Positions 28,184-36,500 of a stretch of DNA of 43,478 nucleotides are shown here, piece after piece (within the stretch, counting starts at the first letter, position 1; each line of letters begins with the position of its first letter). The notes beneath the pieces were generated by a model that was not told the DNA's origin, ran no database searches, and saw nothing but the letters and a program-made list of their open reading frames with translations. The position numbers were made by a program, and so were the translations under genes. Source of the stretch: Betaproteobacteria bacterium (lineage in GTDB: Bacteria > Pseudomonadota > Gammaproteobacteria > Burkholderiales > UBA3065); assembly GCA_009927815.1 (NCBI GenBank), contig RFMI01000065.1:1-43478 (forward strand). The letters are read 5' to 3'.

Positions 28184-28973
28184 GGATAGCACTCCTCGGG
28201 CGACGGGAAACGGCGCTCGCGCACCGCCTGAACGTAACTCGTGACGGCCGCACCCACGCTCTCGGCACCGCGGTGAAATCGCGAACAAAGCGCGGTAGCG
28301 GCGGCGGCGTGATGCCCAGCATGTCGTGCAACACCAGCACCTGGCCGTCGCAGTCGGGTCCAGCTCCACAGCCGATCAGCGGGATGGTCAGCGCCTCACG
28401 CAGAGCGCGGCCCACTGGGGCTGGCACCGTCTCGAGCACCAGCATTCGCGCACCCGCCGCCTCCAGCGCCAGGGCGTCGGCGACGAGCTGCGCCACCGCC
28501 GCTTCGTCGCGGCCTTGTACCCGATAACCGCCCAGCTGGTGCACCGACTGCGGCGTCAGGCCAATGTGGCCGCACACCGGCACCCCGCGCTGCGAGAGGA
28601 ACGCGACCGTCGGCGCCATCACCGTGCCGCCCTCGAGTTTGACCATATGCGCGCCGGCCGACATCAGCTTGGCGGCAGCCGCAAACGCCGACTCGGCGCT
28701 GCCCTGGTAGCTGCCGAACGGCAGATCGGCCAGCACCAACGCCGATCCCGATGCCGCCGCCACGCAGGCGACATGGTAGGCAGTGTCGGCAACGCTCACG
28801 CCCAAAGTCGAGTCGCGGCCCTGCACCACCATGCCCAGCGAATCGCCGACCAACAGCACGTCGACGCCGGCGGCGGCCAGCAGCCGGGCGAAGCTGGCGT
28901 CGTAGCAGGTCAGCGCGACAATCGGCGTGCCGGCATCGCGCAGCGCCTGCAAGCGGTGAACAGTGACTCGCAC
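28152..28973 (-). CDS. panB: 3-methyl-2-oxobutanoate hydroxymethyltransferase, C-terminus shifted out of frame
   Basis: PanB transfers a hydroxymethyl group from methylene-H4F to 2-oxoisovalerate in pantothenate synthesis. Start is probably GTG 28973 (MRVTVHRLQALRDAGTPIVA), just after the dgk stop; GTG 28982 is an alternative. Family motifs are intact: LTCYDASFARLLAAAGVDVL, VGDSLGMVVQGRDSTLGVS, KLEGGTVMAP and PVCGHIGLTPQSVHQLGGY. After VRDFTA (about position 28272) the read-through frame becomes Arg-rich and unlike PanB. One added base near 28268-28272 restores GAESVGAAVTSYVQAVRERR and FPSPEECYP, ending at TGA 28180, which overlaps the xseB GTG, and gives the usual 264 residues. The sequence as given therefore carries a one-base deletion, probably an error. 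Confidence 0.9.
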   Translation of the reverse strand: MRVTVHRLQALRDAGTPIVALTCYDASFARLLAAAGVDVLLVGDSLGMVVQGRDSTLGVSVADTAYHVACVAAASGSALVLADLPFGSYQGSAESAFAAAAKLMSAGAHMVKLEGGTVMAPTVAFLSQRGVPVCGHIGLTPQSVHQLGGYRVQGRDEAAVAQLVADALALEAAGARMLVLETVPAPVGRALREALTIPLIGCGAGPDCDGQVLVLHDMLGITPPPLPRFVRDFTAVPRAWVRPSRVTFRRCASAVSRRPRSAIRERKPVRCRI

Positions 28974-28974
28974 C

Positions 28975-29613
28975 TCAGCCACGACTAAAGAACTCGCGCT
29001 GGCCGCGCATCTGCGTGATGCGCTGGAGCAGCATGGCAAAGGCTTCGTCGTCTTCGACGAAATTGAGCTTTGTGCTATTGACGATCAGCACGGGTGCCGC
29101 CTCGTAGGCGTGGAAGAAGCGGCTGTAGGCCTCGGCGAGGCGGGCCAGATACTCGGCCTGCATGCCTTGCTCGTAGCCCACGCCGCGCCGGCGCACGCGG
29201 TCGGTGAGGGCCTGCACCGGCGCCTGCAAGTAGATGACGAGGTCCGGCGGTGGCGTGTCGGGGGCGAGCTTGTCGAACACCGTCTGGTAGAGCTCGAACT
29301 CGGCATCGTCCAGGTTCAGGCGGGCGAACAGCGGGTCCTTGTCCAGCAAAAAGTCGCAGACCGTGAGCGGGCTGAACAAGCCGGGCTGCGAGAGCCCTTT
29401 GAGTTGCTCAGCGCGCTGGAACAAAAAGCTCAACTGGGTGGGCAGCGCATAGCGTCGCATGTCCTTGTAGAACAGCGGCAGAAACGGATTCTCAGACGGC
29501 TCCTCGAGCAGCAGCTCGCCGCCCCACGTGTCGGCAAGACGACGGGCGAGCGAAGTCTTGCCAGCTCCGATCGGGCCTTCCACCACCACATGACGAAACG
29601 CCGGTGCAGTCAC
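28975..29613 (-). CDS. Deoxynucleoside kinase family protein
   Basis: A 212-residue P-loop kinase of the deoxyadenosine/deoxyguanosine kinase family, for salvage of deoxynucleosides. It shows HVVVEGPIGAGKTSLARRLA, LLEEPSENPFLPLFYKDMRR, a DFLLDKDPLFARLNLDDAEF segment, PPDLVIYLQAPVQALTDRVR and the lid-like RRRGVGYEQGM. In betaproteobacteria this gene sits between folK and panB, as here. The ATG overlaps the folK stop by ATGA, and panB begins within a few bases of its own stop. Substrate preference cannot be read from the sequence. Confidence 0.9.
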   Translation of the reverse strand: MTAPAFRHVVVEGPIGAGKTSLARRLADTWGGELLLEEPSENPFLPLFYKDMRRYALPTQLSFLFQRAEQLKGLSQPGLFSPLTVCDFLLDKDPLFARLNLDDAEFELYQTVFDKLAPDTPPPDLVIYLQAPVQALTDRVRRRGVGYEQGMQAEYLARLAEAYSRFFHAYEAAPVLIVNSTKLNFVEDDEAFAMLLQRITQMRGQREFFSRG

Positions 29614-30092
29614 GACGGCATCACCTCGAGTCGCTGATCGGCCACACCCGGCAGCAGGTCACGCAGCGGGCCATGGCCTGGAATGCTGAGGTCCGGCGCG
29701 AGTTCGTGCAAGGGCAAGAGGACGAACGCACGCTCGTGCATGCGCGGATGCGGCACCGTCAGTGTCGGCGTGTCAATGCGCCGCTCGCCGTAGAGCGCGA
29801 TGTCAAGGTCGAGGGTACGCGGAGCATTGGCGAACTCGCGAACCCGGCCGTGGCGGCGCTCAATCTCCAGCAACTGTTCGAGCAGCGCCTCTGGCTCAAG
29901 TGTGGTGTCGACCTCGGCCACGGCATTGACGAAGTCCGGTTGATCCAGGTAACCGACGGGCGCCGAGCGCCACAGCGACGAGCGCCCCAGCAGACGGGTC
30001 TGCGGCAGACGACCAATCTCGTCGCAGGCGGCGGCCAGTTGCGCAACCGGGTCGGCGAGGTTGCTGCCGAGCGCGACAAACACGCGGGTCAC
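29610..30092 (-). CDS. folK: 2-amino-4-hydroxy-6-hydroxymethyldihydropteridine diphosphokinase
   Basis: HPPK transfers pyrophosphate from ATP to hydroxymethyl-dihydropterin in folate synthesis. GTG 30092, with GGAGGC immediately upstream and overlapping the pcnB stop as GTGA, gives MTRVFVALGSNLADPVAQLA and 160 residues; the longer open frame is pcnB C-terminal sequence. Family motifs are APVGYLDQPDFVNAVAEVDT, LEIERRHGRVREFANAPRTL, DLDIALYGERRIDTP and VPHPRMHERAFVLLPLHELA. Confidence 0.95.
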   Translation of the reverse strand: MTRVFVALGSNLADPVAQLAAACDEIGRLPQTRLLGRSSLWRSAPVGYLDQPDFVNAVAEVDTTLEPEALLEQLLEIERRHGRVREFANAPRTLDLDIALYGERRIDTPTLTVPHPRMHERAFVLLPLHELAPDLSIPGHGPLRDLLPGVADQRLEVMPS

Positions 30093-31429
30093 GCCTCCGC
30101 TCCGGCACCGGGCGCACGCCGCGGACCGCGACGGCGGCGGCGCTTGCGCGGCGCGCCTTCGGCGGCGGGCTCGCGCACCAGCAGAGCCTCGCGGTCGACC
30201 GGATTGGCGTGCTGAAAGTCCTCCCACCAATCGGCGATGGCGATGTCGAGCTCACCCGATTCGCAGCGCAGCCGAAAGAAATCGTAGCCGGCGCGAAACC
30301 GCGGGTTCTCAAGCAGACGGAACGGCCGCTGCCCGGTGCGCTGCAAAAAGCGCGGCTGCATCAGCCAGATCTCCTTCATACCGGCGTCGAAGCGGCGGGG
30401 AATGGCCAAGCGCTTGGCTTGGCCGTCGAGCGCGGCCTGCATCGCTTCGAGTAGCGCCGGCACCGGCTTCTCGCCGCGCGCTTCGGCGGCCTGCCAGGTC
30501 CGCAGGACATCGCCCCAGAGCAGGGCCGACAGCAGAAACGTCGGCGACACCGGCTTGTCTTCAAGGATGCGAGCGTCGGTATTGGCCAGCGCCGCCATGA
30601 CGAAGCGCTCAGCGACCGGGTCGCGCAGAGCGGCATCAAGCGTCGGCAGCAGGTCTCGGTCGAGGCCCTCGGCATGCAACGCACGCACACAGCGTTCGGC
30701 CTGCCCCGACATCAGCAGCTTGACCAGCTCGTCGAACAGCCGCGCCTCGGGCACGTTGCGCAGCAAGGACGCCAGCTCGCGGATCGGTGCGCGGGTGCCA
30801 CGCTCAATGTCGAGGCCAAGCTTGGCCGACAGGCGGGCGGCGCGGAGCATCCGCACCGGATCTTCGCGGTAGCGCTTGACCGGATCGCCAATCATGCGCA
30901 GCTTGCGCACGCGCAAGTCGTTGACTCCGCCATGCCAATCCCACACCTCCTCGCGCTGCGGATCGAAGAACAAGGCGTTGACGGTGAAGTCGCGGCGCCG
31001 CGCGTCTTCCTCTTGGGTGCCCCAAACGTTGTCGCGGAGGATGCGACCATGCTCGTCGGTGCCGGCGTTCTCGTCGTGACCGCCACGGAAGGTGCTGACC
31101 TCGATGGTCTCGCCACCGAACATCACGTGCACCAGCCGAAAGCGCCGGCCGATGATGCGCGAGCGGCGGAACAGCGCGTGCACCTGCTCCGGCGTGGCGT
31201 TGGTGGCGACATCGAAATCCTTGGGCTGCACGCCGAGCAGCAGGTCGCGCACCGCGCCACCCACCACAAAGGCCAGATAGCCATGTTCCTGCAAGGTGGC
31301 GGTGGTGCGCCGCGCCGCCTGGCTGATCTGCTCGTGGCGAATGTTGTGGCTGCCCTTGCCGACCACGGTGGGCGGACGCCCCAGCGCGTGGGCACGACGG
31401 AAGACCTTGTTCAGCAAGCGGGTGATCAT
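30089..31429 (-). CDS. pcnB: Poly(A) polymerase I
   Basis: Adds poly(A) tails to RNA 3' ends, which promotes decay, in the cytoplasm. The 446 residues include a basic N-terminus, the nucleotidyltransferase signature FVVGGAVRDLLLGVQPKDFD and VATNATPEQV with the two catalytic Asp of FDV, the RRRDFTVNALFFDP motif, and YREDPVRMLRAARLSAKLG. The C-terminus is strongly basic (RKRRRRRGPRR), as in poly(A) polymerases rather than CCA-adding enzymes, which supports the assignment. It is the head of the overlapping six-gene stack that continues to ispA. Confidence 0.95.
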   Translation of the reverse strand: MITRLLNKVFRRAHALGRPPTVVGKGSHNIRHEQISQAARRTTATLQEHGYLAFVVGGAVRDLLLGVQPKDFDVATNATPEQVHALFRRSRIIGRRFRLVHVMFGGETIEVSTFRGGHDENAGTDEHGRILRDNVWGTQEEDARRRDFTVNALFFDPQREEVWDWHGGVNDLRVRKLRMIGDPVKRYREDPVRMLRAARLSAKLGLDIERGTRAPIRELASLLRNVPEARLFDELVKLLMSGQAERCVRALHAEGLDRDLLPTLDAALRDPVAERFVMAALANTDARILEDKPVSPTFLLSALLWGDVLRTWQAAEARGEKPVPALLEAMQAALDGQAKRLAIPRRFDAGMKEIWLMQPRFLQRTGQRPFRLLENPRFRAGYDFFRLRCESGELDIAIADWWEDFQHANPVDREALLVREPAAEGAPRKRRRRRGPRRAPGAGAEA

Positions 31430-31433
31430 GCGC

Positions 31434-32099
31434 CTAGTGTCTCAGACTGATGACCGGCCAGCGACGCTGGTGCGCGATCGATTCGAGGATCGGATCGGGG
31501 TCGACTGCAACCGGATGGGTGACGCGCTCAAGCAGCGGCAGATCGTTCTGCGAGTCGCTGTAGAACCAGCTTTCGCGGACATCGTCGAGTGACGCCCCCT
31601 GCCCCGCGAGCCACTGCTCAAGCCGCGTGACTTTGCCCTCGCGAAAACTCGGCGTCCCGGCATAGCGACCGGTGTAGCGGCCTTCGACCTCTTCCGGCAG
31701 GGTCGCGATGAGGTTGTCGATGCCGAACTCGCGGGCGATTGGTGCGGTGACGAAGGCATTGGTCGCTGTGACGATGAGCAGCGTGTGGCCAGCCTCGCGG
31801 TGCTGCTGCACCAGCTTGCGGGCGCTGCGGCCAATGCTGGGCAGGATCTTTTCGCGCATGAACCGCTGGTGCCAAGCGTCGAGCGTGGCGCGCGGGTGCT
31901 CGGCCAGCGGTGCCAATTGGAACGCGAGAAAGGCGTCGATGTCGAGCCGGCCGGCTTGGTAGTCCGCGTAAAAGCGCTGGTTGGCGGCCTCGTGCTGTTC
32001 GCGATCACGCACGCCAGCCTCGATCAGGAACTGGCCCCACTGGTAGTCGCTGTCGGTGGCGAGGAGGGTATTGTCGAGGTCGAAACAGGCCAGCTGCAC
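31434..32099 (-). CDS. HAD-superfamily phosphatase (subfamily IB, SerB-like)
   Basis: A 221-residue hydrolase with motif 1 ACFDLDNTLLATDSDYQWG (nucleophile Asp), motif 2 in LLIVTATNAFVTAPIAREFG, motif 3 Lys in SFREGKVTRLEQWLAGQG and motif 4 FYSDSQNDLPLLERVTHPVA. This type sits beside pcnB and hda in many betaproteobacteria and resembles phosphoserine phosphatase and related histidinol-phosphate-type enzymes. The substrate is unknown. Its stop lies 4 bases before the pcnB start, so the two are co-transcribed. Confidence 0.88.
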   Translation of the reverse strand: MQLACFDLDNTLLATDSDYQWGQFLIEAGVRDREQHEAANQRFYADYQAGRLDIDAFLAFQLAPLAEHPRATLDAWHQRFMREKILPSIGRSARKLVQQHREAGHTLLIVTATNAFVTAPIAREFGIDNLIATLPEEVEGRYTGRYAGTPSFREGKVTRLEQWLAGQGASLDDVRESWFYSDSQNDLPLLERVTHPVAVDPDPILESIAHQRRWPVISLRH

Positions 32100-32142
32100 A
32101 GAAGGGTCACTCGCGCCGGAAGGCGCCTAGAAAGGCAACCAC

Positions 32143-32148
32143 TATAAT
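32143..32148 (+). promoter_or_regulatory. Perfect -10 hexamer upstream of the CbiM-like gene
   Basis: TATAAT lies 22 bases before the ATG at 32170, so transcription would start only about 15 bases before the start codon. No good -35 box was found. The short leader leaves no room for a cobalamin riboswitch. Confidence 0.5.
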
Positions 32149-32169
32149 GGAGTTACGCCTCCCCTCGCC

Positions 32170-32832
32170 ATGCCACCACACCTCGAACCCGGAACTCCGG
32201 CGCTGATTGCCGGCAGCTTGCTTGCCCTGCTCTGTTTCGCCAGGGCTGCCCGCGGCGTGGACTGGCGTGGCTTGTCGACGAGCGGGCGTCTCAACCTGTG
32301 GCTGGGCACCACGGCGGCGCTGATGGTGCTGTGGCGACTCCGGGCTGGCGCACACCCTGGCCTGGACGTCCATCTGATTGGCGCCACTGTGGTCTACCTG
32401 ATGTTCGGCACACGTCTGGCCGTCGTATCGCTGGCAATCGCCGCGCTGGGTGCCGGACTGGCTGCACACGAGCCACTGGAGGTCATCGGTCTGCATTGGC
32501 TGTTGTGGGCGGGTGTGCCGCTACTGGCCTCAGCGTCGGCCGTACCGTGGGCTGAGCGGCGGTTGCCGGCGCATCCCTTCGTGTTCCTCTGGGGCTACGG
32601 CTTTGTCGTATCGGGACTGGCAGTGGGTGCCAGCGGCCTTGCTCAGGTGCTGGTGTACGGCGTCTTGCAAGCCCTGCCGTGGCCTGTGCTGACCGACGAC
32701 TACCTGCCCTTCTTCCTGCTGCTGGGCTGGTCCGAGGCGTTCACCGCAGGCGCGCTGCTGACGCTGATGGTCGTGTGGCAACCAGGATGGGTCGAGCGCT
32801 TCGACGACGCCGTCTACCTGCGGCGGCGCTAG
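32170..32832 (+). CDS. CbiM-like energy-coupling-factor membrane protein
   Basis: A 220-residue integral membrane protein with about six hydrophobic segments. It matches the CbiM/PF01891-type pattern (COG3235-like): GAHPGLDVHLIGATVVYLMF, GLHWLLWAGVPLLASASA, PFFLLLGWSEAFTAGALLTL and VWQPGWVERFDDAVYL. True cobalt transporters have an N-terminal Met-His-Ile metal site; this protein starts MPPHLEPGTPALIAG and lacks it. No CbiN, CbiQ or CbiO partner lies nearby. It is alone on the plus strand between two minus-strand genes that are neighbours in related genomes. Metal transport is therefore uncertain. Confidence 0.75.
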   Translation: MPPHLEPGTPALIAGSLLALLCFARAARGVDWRGLSTSGRLNLWLGTTAALMVLWRLRAGAHPGLDVHLIGATVVYLMFGTRLAVVSLAIAALGAGLAAHEPLEVIGLHWLLWAGVPLLASASAVPWAERRLPAHPFVFLWGYGFVVSGLAVGASGLAQVLVYGVLQALPWPVLTDDYLPFFLLLGWSEAFTAGALLTLMVVWQPGWVERFDDAVYLRRR

Positions 32833-32844
32833 GCGCGTGGCCGG

Positions 32845-33540
32845 TCAGATCTCGCAGAACAGATCGGCCGAATACAGCACATCGTGCGCCAGCCGCACAC
32901 TCACCGGGCGCTGGTCGCGCAGCGAGACCTCGTCGATGGCTTGCACCACCGCGAGCAGCGTGCCGAGGTCGCGCCGACCATGGCGCAGCAGGTAGGACGT
33001 CACGTCATTCGGCAAGGCAAAGCCCAGTTGCGCGGCGTATGCCGACATCGCCTCGGTCTTGTCGGTATCGCTCAGATGCTGCAGATGCAGCACAAGGCCC
33101 TGCGCCAATCGCGAGCTGAGCTCCCCACGCAGGGCGAGTTGCACCGGCGCACAGGGGCCCGAGATCAGCATCAGCCAATCATCGCGATGGCCGCGGTTGA
33201 TGGCGTCGAACAGCCGCACCTGAGCGGCTGGCGCCAAACGATCGACGTCGTCGACCACCAACACTGGCCCCTGCGGCAACCAGTCACCGTCCACCGTCGC
33301 CGCCTCAACCACCCGCGCCGTCGCCGCGAATCCGCTGCACCCGGCGGCGAAGCCCTGCAACAGATGACTGCGGCCACTGCCGGCATCGCCCCACAGGTAG
33401 ACCAAACCGCCCGACTGGTTGGGCGAGAGCAGGTTGCGCACCGCGGCCAGTGCCTCGGCATTGGGTCCGGCGACAAACGTGGCCAAGTCGGGCTGCGGTC
33501 GCCGCAGCAAGGGCAGCAGGATCTGCCGGGGTGCACTCAT
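32845..33540 (-). CDS. hda: DnaA regulatory inactivator Hda
   Basis: Hda, a DnaA-like AAA+ protein that works with the beta clamp to hydrolyse DnaA-bound ATP and prevent over-initiation. The 231-residue protein starts MSAPRQILLPLLRRPQPDLA; its N-terminal QILLPLL resembles the clamp-binding motif. Walker A is WGDAGSGRSHLLQGF (an Arg in the usual Lys position, common in Hda) and Walker B is VLVVDDVDRLAP. It lacks the DnaA DNA-binding domain. Its ATG overlaps the hrpA stop by four bases. Confidence 0.93.
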   Translation of the reverse strand: MSAPRQILLPLLRRPQPDLATFVAGPNAEALAAVRNLLSPNQSGGLVYLWGDAGSGRSHLLQGFAAGCSGFAATARVVEAATVDGDWLPQGPVLVVDDVDRLAPAAQVRLFDAINRGHRDDWLMLISGPCAPVQLALRGELSSRLAQGLVLHLQHLSDTDKTEAMSAYAAQLGFALPNDVTSYLLRHGRRDLGTLLAVVQAIDEVSLRDQRPVSVRLAHDVLYSADLFCEI

Positions 33541-36500
33541 GGTCTGACCTGACTCCAGTGTTTCTCGAGGCGCTTGTACGACACCGGGAAGGGTGTGCGC
33601 AGCTCCTGCGCAAACAGGCTCACCCGCAACTCTTCGAGCAGCCAGCGGTATTCGGTGAGCGCAGTATCGTTGATGCCGGCCTTACGATGGCGGGCCAAGC
33701 GCTGCTCGTAGTGGCTCCAGAGCGCAGCGATAGCGCTGCGGTGCTGCTCGTCGCGGGCGGCGTTCTGGTGGACGCGCTCAAGACGCCGCGAAATGGCCTT
33801 GAGGTAGCGCGGCAGGTGCTGCAGATGAGCCCAAGGTGTCGAGCCGAGGAAGCCCTTGCAGACCAGTCGCTGTAACTGCGCCTGCACGTCAGCCTTGAGG
33901 GGCTGCGGCAAGGGCCGTGACACAGCCGACTGGATGGTTTGCCACTCGCTGATGCAGGCCACCGCCACGCGGCTCACCGCGTCCACCACCGCTGGCAGAC
34001 GGGTACGACCACGCTGCTTCTGCTCGGCGAAATCACGCTGCGTGCGCGGCGGCTCGTCGTCGCCGAGCAAAGCCCGGTCGGCGATCGCGGCCAACCAGTC
34101 GTCACGCAGGGTGTCGGCGTCGCACAGCAGACGCGCCTGCAGCGCGGCCTGGGTGAACCCCGGCAGACTCTTCTCCCACTGCTTAAAGGCGTCTTTGAGC
34201 TCTAGCCGCAACAAGCGGCAGACACCGGCACGGTGTGCGAGCCCCGCGGCATCCGGCGTGTCGAACAGGCGTAGCGCAACGGCATCGCCTTCGTCGACCA
34301 GGGCCGGGTAGCCGACCAGCTTGCGGCCATCGCGACTGAAACCGATCTCCGCGGGCAAATCACCAAAGTCCCAACTGCGGATGCCGCTGCGCTCCATCGC
34401 CGGCTCGTCGGCTTTTGCAAACGTGAGCCGTGCCGCCTCGGCAAGTTGCGAGCGCAACACGGGCAGCTCGCGACCGTCGGCGAGTTCGCGGCCCTTGTCG
34501 TCGACCACCCGATAGCGCAAGCGCAGGTGTGCCGGCAACTCGATGCCGGCGAAGGTGTCCTCGGGCACGTCGACCCGGTAAGTCTTGGCGAGGTGAGCCG
34601 CTAGCCGTGCCGCGAGGTCGCCTTGCCCGTCATCCAAGGCTTCGAGTGCGCCGGTAACACAGTCCGGCACCGGCACGCAGACCCGGCGCAGCGCCTTCGG
34701 CAATCCTTTGATCCAGTGCGTGAGTTTCTCGCGCAACAGGCCCGGCACCAGCCACTCGCCCTGGTGCGGATCGATGCGGTTGAGCAGGTGCAGCGGCAGC
34801 GTGAGCGTGACACCGTCGGTCGGATGGCCCGGCTCGAAGCGGTAGTCGTAGCGGCACTCGACGCCATCAACTCGCAGCGACTTGGGGAACAGCTGTTCGG
34901 TCACCGCCGCCGCGGTGTGGCGCATCAGCGTCTCGCGCTGCAGGAACAAGGCTCGCGGGTCTTTCTGCTCGACGTCCTTGCGCCAGCGCTCGAACGAACG
35001 GGCGTCGCACACAGTCTTGGGCACCAGACGGGCGAAGTGCGCGTGCACGGCGTCGTCGTCGACCAGCACGTCGACGCGGCGGCTCATGTGCTCGAGCTCC
35101 TCCAGCTCTTGGCGCAACGCAGCGTTGTGCCGCAAAAAACTGCCGTGCGTCTCGAGATTGCCGGCCACCAGCGCCTGCCGCAAAAAAATCTCGTGCGCCT
35201 CAGTCGGGTTGACCGGTCCGTAGCGGGCCTTGCGCCGGTTGACCAGCGTCAGGCCAAACAGCGTGACGCGCTCCCAAGCCATCACTTCACCGCGCTCGGC
35301 GTCCCAGTGCGGCTCAATGTACTGGCGCTTGAGCAGCGGACCAGCGACCTGCTCGATCCACTCCGGCTGAATGGTGGCGACGCCACGCGCGTAGAGCTTG
35401 CTGGTTTCGACCAATTCAGCTGCGACCACCCACTTGCCGCCCTTTTTGTGCAGCGCCGAGCCGGGGAAGATCCAGAACTTGTTGGCGCGCGCGCCCTGGT
35501 ACTCGCCGGGGGTGTCGGTCTTGACGCCGATGTTGCCGAGCAGGCCCGCCAGCAACGCGCGGTGGATCTGCTCGAAGCTGCCCGGCTGCTGGTTCTCGCG
35601 CAGGCCGGTCTCGGCGAGCATGGCGTGCAGCTGGCCGTGGATATCGCGCCACTCCCGGAGGCGGAGCGGGCTCAGGAAGCGCTCCTTGCAGTCGTTGGTG
35701 AGCTGGCGGTTCGACTTTTTGTGCTGGAGCTTCTCCTCGTACCAGTTCCAAAGCTTGAGCAGGCCCATGAAATCGGAGCGCTCGTCGGCAAAGGCGCGGT
35801 GGGCATCGTCAGCGGCGTTGGCACGGTCACTCGGCCGCTCGCGCGGGTCCTGCACCGACAGCGCGCTGGCGATGATCAGCACCTCCTTCAGACACTGCTC
35901 GTCACGCGCGGCCAAGATGAGCCGGCTGATCGCCGGGTCGAGCGGGAAGCGCGCCATTTCCTCGCCCAGCGGCGTGATCTGGCGCGACTCGTCGACCGCG
36001 CCAAGCTCCTGCAGCTGCTGGTAGCCGTCGTGGATGGCGCGGCTGGAGGGCGCCTCAAGAAACGGGAAAGCATCGATGTCGCCGAGCCGCAGCGCGGCCA
36101 TGCGCAGGATCACCGAAGCCAGCGACGAGCGCGCGATCTCGGGATCGGTAAAGGGTGGGCGCGACTGATAGTCGTCTTCGTCGTAGAGACGGATGCACAC
36201 GCCTGCCGCCACCCGCCCGCACCGGCCAGCGCGCTGGTTGGCCGACGCCTGACTGACGCGCTCGGTGAGCAGCATCTCGACCTTGGTGCGGTAGCTGTAG
36301 CGGTTGACCCGCGCCAGACCGGGGTCGACCACATAGCGCACCCCCGGCACGGTGAGCGAGGTCTCGGCGACGTTGGTCGAGAGCACGATGCGCCGCGCCC
36401 CACCCGGCTGGAACACGCGGTTCTGCTCAGCGGCCGAGAGTCGTGCATAGAGCGGCAAAATCTCGGCGCCGGGCGGATGGTGCTTGCGCAGCGCCTCGGC

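Noticed and set aside
32100-32169. Cobalamin riboswitch upstream of the CbiM-like gene
   Set aside because: Only 70 bases are available, a -10 element sits 22 bases before the ATG, and no B12-box pattern was seen.
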